A stretch of DNA of 32,207 nt from an uncultured Clostridia bacterium (GCA_937916395.1 CALFTN010000050.1:1-32207); one strand, 5' to 3'; positions 23,146-32,007 are shown, counted from the stretch's first letter. Program-made: numbers and translations. Notes: a model not told the origin generated them from the sequence alone.

Positions 23146-24399
23146 ATGTTAAATTATGATTTAGTTGTAGTTGGCGGCGGTCCTGCTGGTATGGCGGCGG
23201 CGCTTCAGGCAAAAGAAGAGGGCGTAGAAAAAATCGTCATTTTAGAAAGAGCTGAAACACTCGGCGGTATTCTTGAACAATGTATTCACACAGGCTTTGG
23301 TCTTCATTATTTCGGTGAAGAGCTTTCTGGTCCTGAATATGCTGGCAGATTTATTGCAGAGGTAGAGAAAACTGATATTGATGTTTATTTGGACACAATG
23401 GTTCTCGATGTTTCTAAGGATAATGTGGTTACTGCTGTTAATAATAAAGATGGTCTTGTTCAATTTAAAGCTATCGCAGTAGTTCTTGCTATGGGTTGCC
23501 GTGAAAGACCACGTGGTGCACTTTCTATTGCAGGCTCTCGTCCAGCTGGTATTATGACTGCAGGTACTGCACAGAAATATGTTAATATTGATGGATATAT
23601 GCCAGGTAAAAAGGTTGTAATTCTAGGCTCTGGTGATATTGGTCTTATTATGGCTAGAAGAATGACACTTGAAGGTGCAGAGGTTAAAGTTGTTTGTGAG
23701 CTTATGCCTTATTCAGGTGGTCTTAAGAGAAACATTGTTCAATGTCTTGATGACTTTGGTATTCCGTTAAGACTTAGTTGCACAGTTATTGCAACTCACG
23801 GTAAAGAAAGACTCGAGGGTGTTACAATTGCTAATGTTGATGAGAATTTAAAGCCAATTCCAGGTACAGAGCAATATATTGAATGTGATACACTTCTTCT
23901 TTCAGTTGGTCTTATTCCTGAAAATGAGCTTTCAAATGGTGTTGGTATCCAGCTTGACAGAGTTACAGGTGGTCCTGTGGTTGATGAGTACAGAGAAACT
24001 TTACACAAGGGTATTTTTGCTTGCGGTAACGTTTTACAGGTTCATGACCTTGTCGACTATGTTACAGAAGAAAGTAAAATTGCAGGTAAAGGTGCTGCAA
24101 ATTACATTTTCGGCAAAAAGGATGAAGGCACATATATAAACACTAAAGGCATTAATGGCGTTCGTTATATTGTTCCACAGAAGGTGAATATCAATAATGA
24201 AGAAGGCGTAAAGCTTTATTTCAGAGTTGGTCAGGTTTACAAAGGTGCAAAAGTTGTTGTTGAATGTGATGGAAACATACTTTCATCAAAGAAAAAAGTT
24301 ATGTTGGCACCAGGTGAAATGGAAAACGTTTCTATTACACCAGAAATGCTTAAAAATATGAATGAAAACAGTGAAATCACTGTAAGAGTAGAAGAATAA
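23146..24399 (+). CDS. FAD/NAD-dependent oxidoreductase, partner of the GlpA-like protein
   Basis: 417 residues with two dinucleotide folds, LVVVGGGPAGMAAALQAKEE at about 5-24 for FAD and VVILGSGDIGLIMARRM near 162 for NAD(P)H, and the FAD contact GIFACGNVLQVHDLVDYV near 288. The LGGILEQCIHTGFGLHYFGE block is typical of the enzyme that accompanies GlpA and DUF1667 in Clostridia. It most likely passes electrons from the GlpA-like subunit to NAD(P). A C-terminal region (about 340-417) is a small beta-rich domain. AAGGAGG lies 7 bases before the ATG. The gene is 13 bases from each neighbour. Confidence 0.88.
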   Translation: MLNYDLVVVGGGPAGMAAALQAKEEGVEKIVILERAETLGGILEQCIHTGFGLHYFGEELSGPEYAGRFIAEVEKTDIDVYLDTMVLDVSKDNVVTAVNNKDGLVQFKAIAVVLAMGCRERPRGALSIAGSRPAGIMTAGTAQKYVNIDGYMPGKKVVILGSGDIGLIMARRMTLEGAEVKVVCELMPYSGGLKRNIVQCLDDFGIPLRLSCTVIATHGKERLEGVTIANVDENLKPIPGTEQYIECDTLLLSVGLIPENELSNGVGIQLDRVTGGPVVDEYRETLHKGIFACGNVLQVHDLVDYVTEESKIAGKGAANYIFGKKDEGTYINTKGINGVRYIVPQKVNINNEEGVKLYFRVGQVYKGAKVVVECDGNILSSKKKVMLAPGEMENVSITPEMLKNMNENSEITVRVEE

Positions 24400-24412
24400 G
24401 GGGGTACTGAAA

Positions 24413-24775
24413 ATGAAAAAGAATTTAATTTGTGTATCCTGCCCATTAGGTTGTCCTATTGAAGTGGAAATCGAAAATGGTGAAATTCTTTCAGTTACAG
24501 GTAATACTTGTAAACGTGGAGATAAATATGCTCGTGATGAGCTCACAAATCCTGTAAGAAGTCTTACAACAACAGTAAAGCTTATAGGTGGCGCTTTACC
24601 AGTTGTTCCAGTTAAATCATCAAAACCTGTTCCTAAAGATAAGATGTTCGAGTGTATGAAGCTTATAAATGAAGCATCTATAAAAGCACCGGTTAAAATT
24701 GGTGATGTTGTAATTAAAGACATTTTAGGTTCAGGTGCAGATATTGTTGTTACAAACAACGATAGTGGAAAATAA
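24413..24775 (+). CDS. DUF1667 protein
   Basis: 120 residues. Conserved cysteines occur in LICVSCPLGCPIEVEIENG (CxxC and one more) and NTCKRGDKYARDE, a pattern that could hold a metal or iron-sulfur cluster. DUF1667 genes are the usual third member of the GlpA-like/FAD oxidoreductase operon, and the order here is standard. The biochemical role is not established; a small redox or assembly subunit is the likely reading. A stretch of Gs (GGGGG) precedes the ATG by 8 bases. Confidence 0.88.
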   Translation: MKKNLICVSCPLGCPIEVEIENGEILSVTGNTCKRGDKYARDELTNPVRSLTTTVKLIGGALPVVPVKSSKPVPKDKMFECMKLINEASIKAPVKIGDVVIKDILGSGADIVVTNNDSGK

Positions 24776-24779
24776 TTAA

Positions 24780-24812
24780 ATTGCAAGGCAACATTTATTG
24801 TTGCCTTGCAAT
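24780..24812 (+). terminator. Strong hairpin after the DUF1667 gene (no T-run)
   Basis: ATTGCAAGGCAAC and GTTGCCTTGCAAT are perfect 13-bp arms around ATTTATT, starting 5 bases after the stop codon. No T-run follows, so it may stabilise the 3' end or reduce read-through into the GH29 gene rather than end transcription. Confidence 0.55.
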
Positions 24813-24840
24813 GATACTGAAAAAAGGAAATTTTACATAT

Positions 24841-26256
24841 ATGAAACCTTATGAAATAGCGGCTGGGGTAAAACCGTCAAAACGCCAGTTGGAATGGCAG
24901 AAAACAGAGTTTTACGGTTTTATTAATATTGGTCTTCCGACAGTTGTTAACAGAGAGTGGACTGACGGTAACGTAAAGCCTGAGAATTTTGTTCCTGAAA
25001 AATTTAATGCTGAAGAATGGGTAACATTTTTTAAAGAAGCAGGCTTTAAAGGTATGGTGCTTAATGTAAAGCATCACGATGGTTTCTGCCTCTGGTGTTC
25101 TGAGCTTACTGATTATACAGTTGAAAACTCTTTCAATTGGGACGTAGAAGACAGAGATATGGTGAAATTGCTTTCAGATGAATGTAGAAGACAGGGTCTT
25201 AAATTCGGTATAGCTATTTCTCCATTAGACAGAAATGCGAGTTGTTATGGTACCGGTGAAGAATATAATGAGTATTTTAAAAAGCTTTTGAGAGAAGTTC
25301 TCACAAAGTATGGCGATATTTTCTATGTTCGTTTTGATGGTGCAGCAGAAGCTAATAAAAGTGGTTATATACAGGAATATGATTGGGATGGTTACTACAA
25401 AGTAGTAAGGGAATGTCAGCCTGATGCAGTAATTGCTTTGGTTGGTCCTGATGTTCGTTGGTATGGTAACGAATGGGGCGTAATCCGTAAAAATGAATGG
25501 AGCGTTGTTCCGAAATACTACAGTATTGAAGAAGCTATAAAGAGAAGCAAAGAGCCACCATCTAGAAAAAATAAAAAACGTGAGAAAAAACACGAAATGG
25601 ATTTAGGCTCAAGAAAAGCTATAAAGAAAGAATCTGAATTTATATGGTATCCTTGTGAAGTGTCTGTTTCAATGCGTGATAGATGGTATTATCACAAAGA
25701 GGATGAATACTCAGCAAAAACAAAAGACAAATTGCAAAAGCTTTATTTGGATTCGGTTGGTTCAAACTGTGCTTTGATGTTAGGTGTACCACCGATGAAG
25801 GATGGTAGCTTTGCAGAAATGGATTACCAGATTTTAATGGCATTTGGTAAGAGCCATAAGCAAGCTTATGCTTATAAGGTTTCAAGTATTGCAGAAATTA
25901 CTGCAAGTAGCTCACTTTCAAGTGAATATGATGTTAAAAATCTTATGAATTCTGATGAAGATAAAACCTGGAAACCTGCACTTGATGACAAGGAACCAGA
26001 AATTATATTTACCTTCAATGAAAAAGATATGTTTGACAGAGTGCTTATGATGGAGCACATAGTAAATGGTCAACATATTGAAGAGTATGAACTTTATCTT
26101 GATACTGGTGATGGCAAATTCAAGAGGGTAGATAAAGGCGGAGTTGTAGGTTACAAGAGAATACATAAAATAACCCCAACTGAAATAAAAAGAGTGAAAA
26201 TTAAGTTTACATCTTTCAGGGGCGAGTTAGAGTTACAGGAAGCTACACTTTATTAA
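24841..26256 (+). CDS. GH29-family alpha-L-fucosidase (no signal peptide)
   Basis: 471 residues. The GH29 barrel is recognisable: KHHDGFCLWCSELTDYT near 78, LKFGIAISPLDRNASCYG near 120 and the nucleophile region YVRFDGAAE with D166. The last third (about 365-471) is a discoidin-like beta domain, VKNLMNSDEDKTWKP then IKRVKIKFTSFRGELELQEA. It releases alpha-L-fucose from glycans by a retaining mechanism. No signal peptide or membrane helix is present, so it should act in the cytoplasm on imported oligosaccharides. The ATG at 24841 has AAGGAAA 10 bases upstream; a TTG at 24781 lies in the hairpin and is rejected. Arg precedes Phe-Asp where Trp is common. Substrate range is inferred. Confidence 0.88.
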   Translation: MKPYEIAAGVKPSKRQLEWQKTEFYGFINIGLPTVVNREWTDGNVKPENFVPEKFNAEEWVTFFKEAGFKGMVLNVKHHDGFCLWCSELTDYTVENSFNWDVEDRDMVKLLSDECRRQGLKFGIAISPLDRNASCYGTGEEYNEYFKKLLREVLTKYGDIFYVRFDGAAEANKSGYIQEYDWDGYYKVVRECQPDAVIALVGPDVRWYGNEWGVIRKNEWSVVPKYYSIEEAIKRSKEPPSRKNKKREKKHEMDLGSRKAIKKESEFIWYPCEVSVSMRDRWYYHKEDEYSAKTKDKLQKLYLDSVGSNCALMLGVPPMKDGSFAEMDYQILMAFGKSHKQAYAYKVSSIAEITASSSLSSEYDVKNLMNSDEDKTWKPALDDKEPEIIFTFNEKDMFDRVLMMEHIVNGQHIEEYELYLDTGDGKFKRVDKGGVVGYKRIHKITPTEIKRVKIKFTSFRGELELQEATLY

Positions 26257-26291
26257 TGATGAACAGCAATTATAGGTAAGGAGTTGGTAAA

Positions 26292-26996
26292 ATGAAAAGT
26301 GTATTGAAAAAAATAGCAGTACTTTTGGTAGTTGCAGTGTTACTTGCTGTTTCTATGATACCTATGGTTGCATTTGAGGTTAAGCGTTATTACGGTGACG
26401 TTGATAACGATGGTCTTGTTACAGTTGAGGATGCGAGAAATGTTTTAAGAACTGCAATAGAAATTTCAGAAAACAATCTCAGCGAACATGACTTTGCGGC
26501 GGCAGATATTGATTGTGACCAAAAAATAACTGTTACAGATGCAAGACGCACTTTGAGAATTGCTGCACAGTTAGAAGCCAAGGTCTTTATGCCAGCTTAT
26601 GAATTCAACAAGCACGAGGAAGAATTGTTGGCACTTATAAATGGTTACAGAAAGGCTGAAAGTGATAATGAACTTAAAAATTTAATTCTTTCAGAAGAAC
26701 TTTCAAAAGTCGCAGACCAGGCTGCATTTGAGTTTGTAACTCAGACAGGCAGTGGTTTAAGACGTGGTGACGGAACATATTACAATACATTACTTGATTC
26801 TTATGGTATTCAATATAATTTTGCTGATAAAGTGATGTGTGTTTCAACTACAAGCTATGCACAATGCTACGATAAAATGATAAAAGAACTACAAAGCAAC
26901 AAAGCTTTTAAAAGCGAAAACTTTGATGAAATCGGCATAGGTGCATATTCGAAAGATGGCAGAACAGTTTATTGGTGCATTATTCTTGTTGGTTGA
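26292..26996 (+). CDS. Secreted dockerin-CAP/SCP domain protein
   Basis: 234 residues. A signal peptide (about 1-28) is followed by a type I dockerin (35-93): GDVDNDGLVTVEDARNVLR and ADIDCDQKITVTDARRTLR, two EF-hand-like loops each with Asp at positions 1, 3, 5 and 12 (D36/38/40/47 and D72/74/76/83). The C-terminal half (about 108-234) has the pattern of a CAP (SCP/PR-1) domain: ELLALINGYRKAESDNELKN, LSEELSKVADQAAFEF and a Cys-containing end, VYWCIILVG. Dockerins bind cohesins on scaffoldins or cell-surface proteins; no cohesin is in this window. The function of the CAP part is unknown. AAGGAG precedes the ATG by 9 bases. The gene lies between a GH29 gene and metY on the same strand. Confidence 0.85.
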   Translation: MKSVLKKIAVLLVVAVLLAVSMIPMVAFEVKRYYGDVDNDGLVTVEDARNVLRTAIEISENNLSEHDFAAADIDCDQKITVTDARRTLRIAAQLEAKVFMPAYEFNKHEEELLALINGYRKAESDNELKNLILSEELSKVADQAAFEFVTQTGSGLRRGDGTYYNTLLDSYGIQYNFADKVMCVSTTSYAQCYDKMIKELQSNKAFKSENFDEIGIGAYSKDGRTVYWCIILVG

Positions 26997-27033
26997 TTTT
27001 AAGAATTTTTCTTGCTCGAAAGGAGATATTAAA

Positions 27034-28314
27034 ATGAGCGATTATAAAATAGAAACAAAATGTGTGCAGGGTGGTTATACACCAGGTAATGGCGAACCAA
27101 GACAGATTCCTATTTATCAGAGCACAACCTTCAAATATGACACAAGTGAAGATATGGGTAAGCTTTTTGACCTTGAAGCAACTGGTTATTTTTACTCAAG
27201 ACTTCAGAATCCTACATGCGATTTAGTTGCTGCAAAAATTGCAGAGCTTGAGGGTGGTTCAGCTGCTATGCTTACAGGCTCAGGTCAGGCGGCGTCATTC
27301 TATTCAGTATTTAATTTAGCATCTAATGGTGACCATGTTGTTAGCTCATCAGCTATTTATGGTGGTACATATAATCTTTTTGCAGTTACAATGAAGAGAA
27401 TGGGTATTGAGTTCACATTCGTTTCACCAGACTGCACAGAAGAGGAATTAAACGCTGCATTTAAGCCAAATACAAAAGCTGTTTTTGGTGAAACTATTGC
27501 AAATCCTGCTTTAGCAGTTCTTGATATAGAAAAATTTGCAAAAGCAGCACATGCACATGGTGTTCCACTTATTATAGATAACACATTTGCAACACCGGTT
27601 AACTGTCGTCCTATTGAATGGGGTGCAGATATTGTTACTCATTCAACAACAAAATATATTGATGGTCATGGTGCTTCTGTTGGTGGTTGTATTGTTGATT
27701 CAGGTAAATTCGACTGGATGGCACATGCTGATAAATTCCCAGGGCTTTGCACACCGGATGATAGCTACCACGGCGTAACCTATGCTGAACGTTTCGGCAA
27801 AGAGGGTGCGTTTATTACAAAAGCTACTGCACAGCTTATGAGAGATTTGGGCTCAGTGCAATCTCCACAAAGTGCTTTTTATATCAATTTAGGTCTTGAA
27901 AGTCTTCACGTTCGTATAAAGAGACATTGCGAAAACGCTCTTGCAGTTGCAAAATTCTTGCAGGAAAGTGACAAAATTGAATGGGTTACTTACGCTGGAC
28001 TTGAAGGCGATAAATATTATGATTTAGCACAGAAATATCTTCCAAATGGTACTTGTGGTGTTGTTAGCTTCGGTGTAAAGGGTGGCAGAAAAGCTGCTGA
28101 AGAATTTATGAAGAAGCTCAGAATTATTGCTATTGAAACTCACGTTGCGGATGCAAGAAGCTGTTGCTTACACCCAGCAAGTGCAACTCACAGACAGATG
28201 AATGACGACGAGCTTCGTGCTGCTGGTGTTTCTCCGGATTTAGTTCGTCTTTCTTGCGGACTTGAGAATGCAGAAGACTTAATTAATGATATTAAGCAAG
28301 CTCTAGGTGAGTAA
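27034..28314 (+). CDS. metY: O-acetylhomoserine sulfhydrylase (MetY)
   Basis: 426-residue PLP enzyme of the Cys/Met metabolism family. It converts O-acetylhomoserine plus sulfide to homocysteine. PLP-binding K207 is in THSTTKYIDGHG, with FYSRLQNPTCD near 53 and TGSGQAASFY near 81. The length and the insertion around LCTPDDSYHGVTYAERFG are typical of MetY rather than of the shorter MetB and MetC. The ATG at 27034 has AAAGGAGA 8 bases upstream. The next gene is metA, so the pair makes homocysteine from homoserine. The gap from the dockerin gene is only 37 bases; no separate promoter or SAM riboswitch is visible, so it may be read through from upstream. Confidence 0.95.
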   Translation: MSDYKIETKCVQGGYTPGNGEPRQIPIYQSTTFKYDTSEDMGKLFDLEATGYFYSRLQNPTCDLVAAKIAELEGGSAAMLTGSGQAASFYSVFNLASNGDHVVSSSAIYGGTYNLFAVTMKRMGIEFTFVSPDCTEEELNAAFKPNTKAVFGETIANPALAVLDIEKFAKAAHAHGVPLIIDNTFATPVNCRPIEWGADIVTHSTTKYIDGHGASVGGCIVDSGKFDWMAHADKFPGLCTPDDSYHGVTYAERFGKEGAFITKATAQLMRDLGSVQSPQSAFYINLGLESLHVRIKRHCENALAVAKFLQESDKIEWVTYAGLEGDKYYDLAQKYLPNGTCGVVSFGVKGGRKAAEEFMKKLRIIAIETHVADARSCCLHPASATHRQMNDDELRAAGVSPDLVRLSCGLENAEDLINDIKQALGE

Positions 28315-28369
28315 AAGTGCTGAGTGCCAAGTGCGGTCAGTATTATAATAAATGAAAGGGGCAAGAAAG

Positions 28370-29287
28370 TTGCCTATTAAAATTCCAAACGGACTTCCTG
28401 CGGTTGATATTCTTGCGGAAGAAAATATATTTGTTATGACGGATACAAGAGCTATAACTCAGGATATTCGTCCGCTTAAAATATTGTTGCTTAATCTTAT
28501 GCCTAAAAAAATTGAAACTGAAACTCAGCTTTCAAGACTTTTAGGTAACTCACCATTGCAGGTTGAGTTTGAGTTTATTCATACAAAGTCTCATACCTCT
28601 AAAAACACTTCTCAGGAGCATTTATTTGAGTTTTATAAGACATTTGAAGATGTTAAACACAGAAAATTCGATGGTCTTATTATAACAGGTGCACCTGTTG
28701 AAAAAATGGAATTTGAAGAGGTTGAATATTGGGATGAGCTCTGCGAAATAATGGAATGGAGCAAAACTCACGTTACAAGCACATTTCATATCTGCTGGGG
28801 TGCACAAGCAGGTCTTTACTACCATTATGGTATTAAAAAATATCCATTAAAACAAAAGCTTTCTGGTGTTTATAAGCACGAGGCAGATTATAAAAAGTCT
28901 ATTCTTTTAAGAGGATTTGATGATGAATTCTGGGTTCCTCAGTCGAGAAATACAACTGTTAAACGTGAGGATATTGAAAAAGTTCCTGAACTTAAAATTA
29001 TTGCTTCATCAAAGGATGCAGGTGTGTATATTGTAACAACAGATAATGGTAAACAGATTTTTGTTACAGGTCATTCTGAATATGATGCAGATACTCTTAA
29101 AAATGAATATTTAAGAGATTTGGCTGCTGGTATTAACCCAAATATTCCAGAGAATTATTTCCCGGATGATGACCCTGAAAAAGAGCCACAGGCAAAATGG
29201 CGTTCTCACGCCACGCTTCTTTATGCAAACTGGCTTAACTACTTCGTTTACCAGACTACACCTTATGATATTGAAGAGATAGAATGA
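28370..29287 (+). CDS. metA: Homoserine O-acetyltransferase, MetA family
   Basis: 305 residues. Catalytic cysteine in FHICWGAQAGLYYHYG, with the His/Glu pair in VTGHSEYD completing the triad. The residue after the TGAP block is Glu-containing (TGAPVEKMEFEEVEYW) where the E. coli succinyltransferase has Gly-Leu; that glutamate is known to select acetyl-CoA, matching the neighbouring MetY which needs O-acetylhomoserine. The start is taken as TTG at 28370: GGGG lies 8 bases before it and the family begins MPIKIP. An ATG at 28352 has no ribosome binding site. A terminator follows. Confidence 0.93.
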   Translation: MPIKIPNGLPAVDILAEENIFVMTDTRAITQDIRPLKILLLNLMPKKIETETQLSRLLGNSPLQVEFEFIHTKSHTSKNTSQEHLFEFYKTFEDVKHRKFDGLIITGAPVEKMEFEEVEYWDELCEIMEWSKTHVTSTFHICWGAQAGLYYHYGIKKYPLKQKLSGVYKHEADYKKSILLRGFDDEFWVPQSRNTTVKREDIEKVPELKIIASSKDAGVYIVTTDNGKQIFVTGHSEYDADTLKNEYLRDLAAGINPNIPENYFPDDDPEKEPQAKWRSHATLLYANWLNYFVYQTTPYDIEEIE

Positions 29288-29320
29288 AAAAAGCTCTCAT
29301 CTTTTGATGAGAGCTTTTTG
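29287..29320. terminator. Bidirectional terminator between metA and GH95 genes
   Basis: AGCTCTCATC and GATGAGAGCT (29292-29315) form a 10-bp stem with loop TTTT, with an A-run before and a T-run after. Confidence 0.9.
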
Positions 29321-29337
29321 TTGTTAGATGTTAGGCG

Positions 29338-32007
29338 TTAGATTTTAAATTCTACTGTTTTTGTTTCGTTTTCTTTGAATTCAATTTCTTTTATATTATC
29401 TGAAAGTCTACAAGAAACTGTTAATGTCTGTGCTATTTCAGAATGGATTGTAGCAGTAACAGTTGAAGTGTTCATATCCCATTTTAAAGAGTCAATTACA
29501 CAACGGTTTCTTGTTCTTAAACCACAAATTTCACCAACTTCAAAACTTTCAGGAATTGCAGGTAAAAGTTCAATTTTCTCGTTGTAAGAATAAATAAGAC
29601 TTTCGTTTATAATCCCTAAGTAACCTATTGCAAAGTCTGTGCAATAACAACTGTTTCTGTCGTAGTCGTGGTTGGTTAATAATGAATCGTAATAAATTCC
29701 GTGATTCATAAGGTTTACGAGTGAGTCTTCAACTGCTTTAGAATCTTTAAGTCTTGCACCAATTAATGCTCTGTGAACTAAAGCGTGACTTGCCTGGTTT
29801 TCACTTGCTCTGTTTAAAATTGCTTGGTCACACGCTTTTTTGAGTGCTTCGTCATCTTGTGTTTCAAACATTGGCCAAGCACAGTAAAGGTGGCTTAAAT
29901 GTCTGTGAAGATTATTTTCTGTGAATTCATTTGCTGCCCATTCTTTAAGAGCTCCTGTTTCGTCATAAAGGTACGGTGGGAGTTTCTCTAAAAGGTCTTC
30001 CCAATAACTTGTGTCAGCATTTTCTTCAACGCTTTTCATAATTTTAATAAGCATTAAAAGGTTACTTTTACAAGCAGAAATATCTATTGCCGCATTTGTA
30101 ACAGATGGGCTTGGGTAGTTTTCAGGGTTGTTTTCTGGCGAATAACTTGGAAGAATTGCGTAAGCTTCACCTTCGAGTAATTCAGTTTTACCTTTTTCGT
30201 AATGTACTTCACCAATTTTATCGGTGTAATATTCTGGTGACATTATCTGGTCCCAGTAATTTGCAGATTTTATAAGTAAAGGTAAGAGAATTTCACTTCT
30301 TAAATCTAAGGAACCTTTTTCTTCTAATGCTTTTATATCTTCATCAGTTAAATCTTCATCAGTTAAAGAAAGAACAGATTTTAAGTTGTTTAAATCGAAT
30401 TCATCTGTGATTGGGATTTTTACGTCGCCGTAAGAAAGTAAGGTTTCATAAAGTGGGTTTAACATCCACGAAGCACCCGCATTCCAGTAGCGGAAAGGGT
30501 AAGGGTAACAAGTTTCTGTTATAACCGCCTTGTCGCCGTCAGTGTTTACTGGTGCCTGAATTGCATCAGTGAACCCGTGAGTTGCTTTGGCATTTTCTTC
30601 CCAGTCGGGCATTTGTCTTAAAAGGAATGTTGCGTAGCCTATATAACTTGAAGTCATATTACTTGTGTTAAGCGAAGAGGTCTGCAAATTCACGTTGGCA
30701 TCCATTGTATATTTGCTACCCCATCCAGGCGCCCATTCACCAGTCCACATACCACCAAGTCTTGAAGTGGAATAACCAGAACAGCAAAGGTAAGCATAAC
30801 GACCTGAATAGTAAGCTCTTTCGGCTAAATCGTTGTTAATTTTCTTTTTTGTAATCTGGTTAAAAATAAGTTTTTCGTTTGAAAGAGTGCTATCACTCTC
30901 GCCAAGATTAATTGTAACTTTATTGTATTCATTAGCAAAAATCTTTGTGTGTTCTTTTATTGAGTTTTCATAACTGAATTTGCCGTCTTTACTGTATTTG
31001 TTTTGGATTTCCTTTGCTTTTGCAGTAATAGCATTTATTAATTGATAATCTGTTGCTTTTGTGAATTCTTCTATAGTTCCAACGTTATGATTTCTTTCTG
31101 AAATCGCAATAAGATAAACATTGTTAGCATTTGTGATTTTAATGCCAGGGTTATCTTCGCCACAGTATTGTGTATCTTTTACGTCTTTTAAAGTAACTTT
31201 TTCTTTTGTGCCGCCTTCTGCTATTACATAAACAACAGTAGCGTAAGCACCATTTTTAAGTTCGCTTTCTTCATACTCTGGGTAATGTGCGATAAATGAA
31301 ATTGTGTCAAGATTTTCTGAAACTAATTTTTTGTATTTTAAATCTACTTCTGAACCATTTTCAAAGCTTGCAAAGGTAGAGATGTTATCAAACGAAAGAG
31401 TTAAATTAACTTTTTTACCTTTTGAAGATTCATAGATTTTTGTAATTGTTGCGTTATCTGTTTGCGAAGTGAAAGAAACTCTTTCCCAGGTGCCACCAAA
31501 GTTTGTGTATTTAACACCAACTTCAGCAGTTTCATAATTTGTGTATCTGTAATATTTTATAGTTGGTTGCCATGATTGTTTAATTCTTAAAGCACCACCG
31601 GGGTGAAAAGAATAAACGTCGTCGTAACTTGCAGTGTCAACAATGTCTTTACTCTCTGCAATATTCTGTTTTACAGTTTCTAATTCGTCTGACGTGTCAG
31701 GGCAATAACGCACTTTGTCATTCGGCATAATAAAATGTATATTCTGATAAATAAGTGAATCACTGTAAGGTGCACCACTTGTAATAACACCTTGAAGTCC
31801 GTTTCCAGAAACCATACCATTACGCCAGGAGTCAGTATTGTTTTCACGTGTTTCTGAAAGTTTGTAATATCTTTCTGAATAACACGCCTTATTTGTAGCG
31901 GTGAAAGATTCTTTTATGTAGTCGAAACTGTTACCGGGAACAATAAACGAACCAATAATTTGGAAAACTGTCAGAATTAAACTTAATATCATTCTTACAA
32001 CGCCCAT
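29338..32007 (-). CDS. Secreted GH95-family glycoside hydrolase (alpha-L-fucosidase/galactosidase type)
   Basis: 889 residues. The N-terminus has a hydrophobic signal segment (MILSLILTVFQIIGSFIVPG). The GH95 N-terminal beta domain shows NGMVSGNGLQGVITSGAPYS. The helical barrel carries MDANVNLQTSSLNTSNM (the Asn-x-Asn pair, near 437), ALKEWAANEF (catalytic Glu near 687) and NLHRHLSHLYCAWPMFE. Near 792 CTDFAIGYLGIINESLI replaces the usual QIDGNFG block, keeping the Asp but little else. Families of this type release alpha-1,2-linked fucose or L-galactose by inversion. GGATGG lies 6 bases before ATG 32007; an upstream ATG at 32034 is at the transcription start and rejected. The promoter is at 32037-32065. 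Confidence 0.82.
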   Translation of the reverse strand: MGVVRMILSLILTVFQIIGSFIVPGNSFDYIKESFTATNKACYSERYYKLSETRENNTDSWRNGMVSGNGLQGVITSGAPYSDSLIYQNIHFIMPNDKVRYCPDTSDELETVKQNIAESKDIVDTASYDDVYSFHPGGALRIKQSWQPTIKYYRYTNYETAEVGVKYTNFGGTWERVSFTSQTDNATITKIYESSKGKKVNLTLSFDNISTFASFENGSEVDLKYKKLVSENLDTISFIAHYPEYEESELKNGAYATVVYVIAEGGTKEKVTLKDVKDTQYCGEDNPGIKITNANNVYLIAISERNHNVGTIEEFTKATDYQLINAITAKAKEIQNKYSKDGKFSYENSIKEHTKIFANEYNKVTINLGESDSTLSNEKLIFNQITKKKINNDLAERAYYSGRYAYLCCSGYSTSRLGGMWTGEWAPGWGSKYTMDANVNLQTSSLNTSNMTSSYIGYATFLLRQMPDWEENAKATHGFTDAIQAPVNTDGDKAVITETCYPYPFRYWNAGASWMLNPLYETLLSYGDVKIPITDEFDLNNLKSVLSLTDEDLTDEDIKALEEKGSLDLRSEILLPLLIKSANYWDQIMSPEYYTDKIGEVHYEKGKTELLEGEAYAILPSYSPENNPENYPSPSVTNAAIDISACKSNLLMLIKIMKSVEENADTSYWEDLLEKLPPYLYDETGALKEWAANEFTENNLHRHLSHLYCAWPMFETQDDEALKKACDQAILNRASENQASHALVHRALIGARLKDSKAVEDSLVNLMNHGIYYDSLLTNHDYDRNSCYCTDFAIGYLGIINESLIYSYNEKIELLPAIPESFEVGEICGLRTRNRCVIDSLKWDMNTSTVTATIHSEIAQTLTVSCRLSDNIKEIEFKENETKTVEFKI

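Noticed and set aside
24781..24840. TTG start for the GH29 gene
   Set aside because: It lies within the 13-bp hairpin and has no ribosome binding site; ATG 24841 has one.
26292..26996. Evidence of a cellulosome in this window
   Set aside because: One dockerin is present, but no cohesin, scaffoldin or dockerin-bearing cellulase; the two glycosidases lack dockerins.
26941..27033. Longer start for metY overlapping the dockerin gene
   Set aside because: AAAGGAGA lies 8 bases before the ATG at 27034 and the protein from there begins like MetY; the extension would overlap the dockerin coding region.
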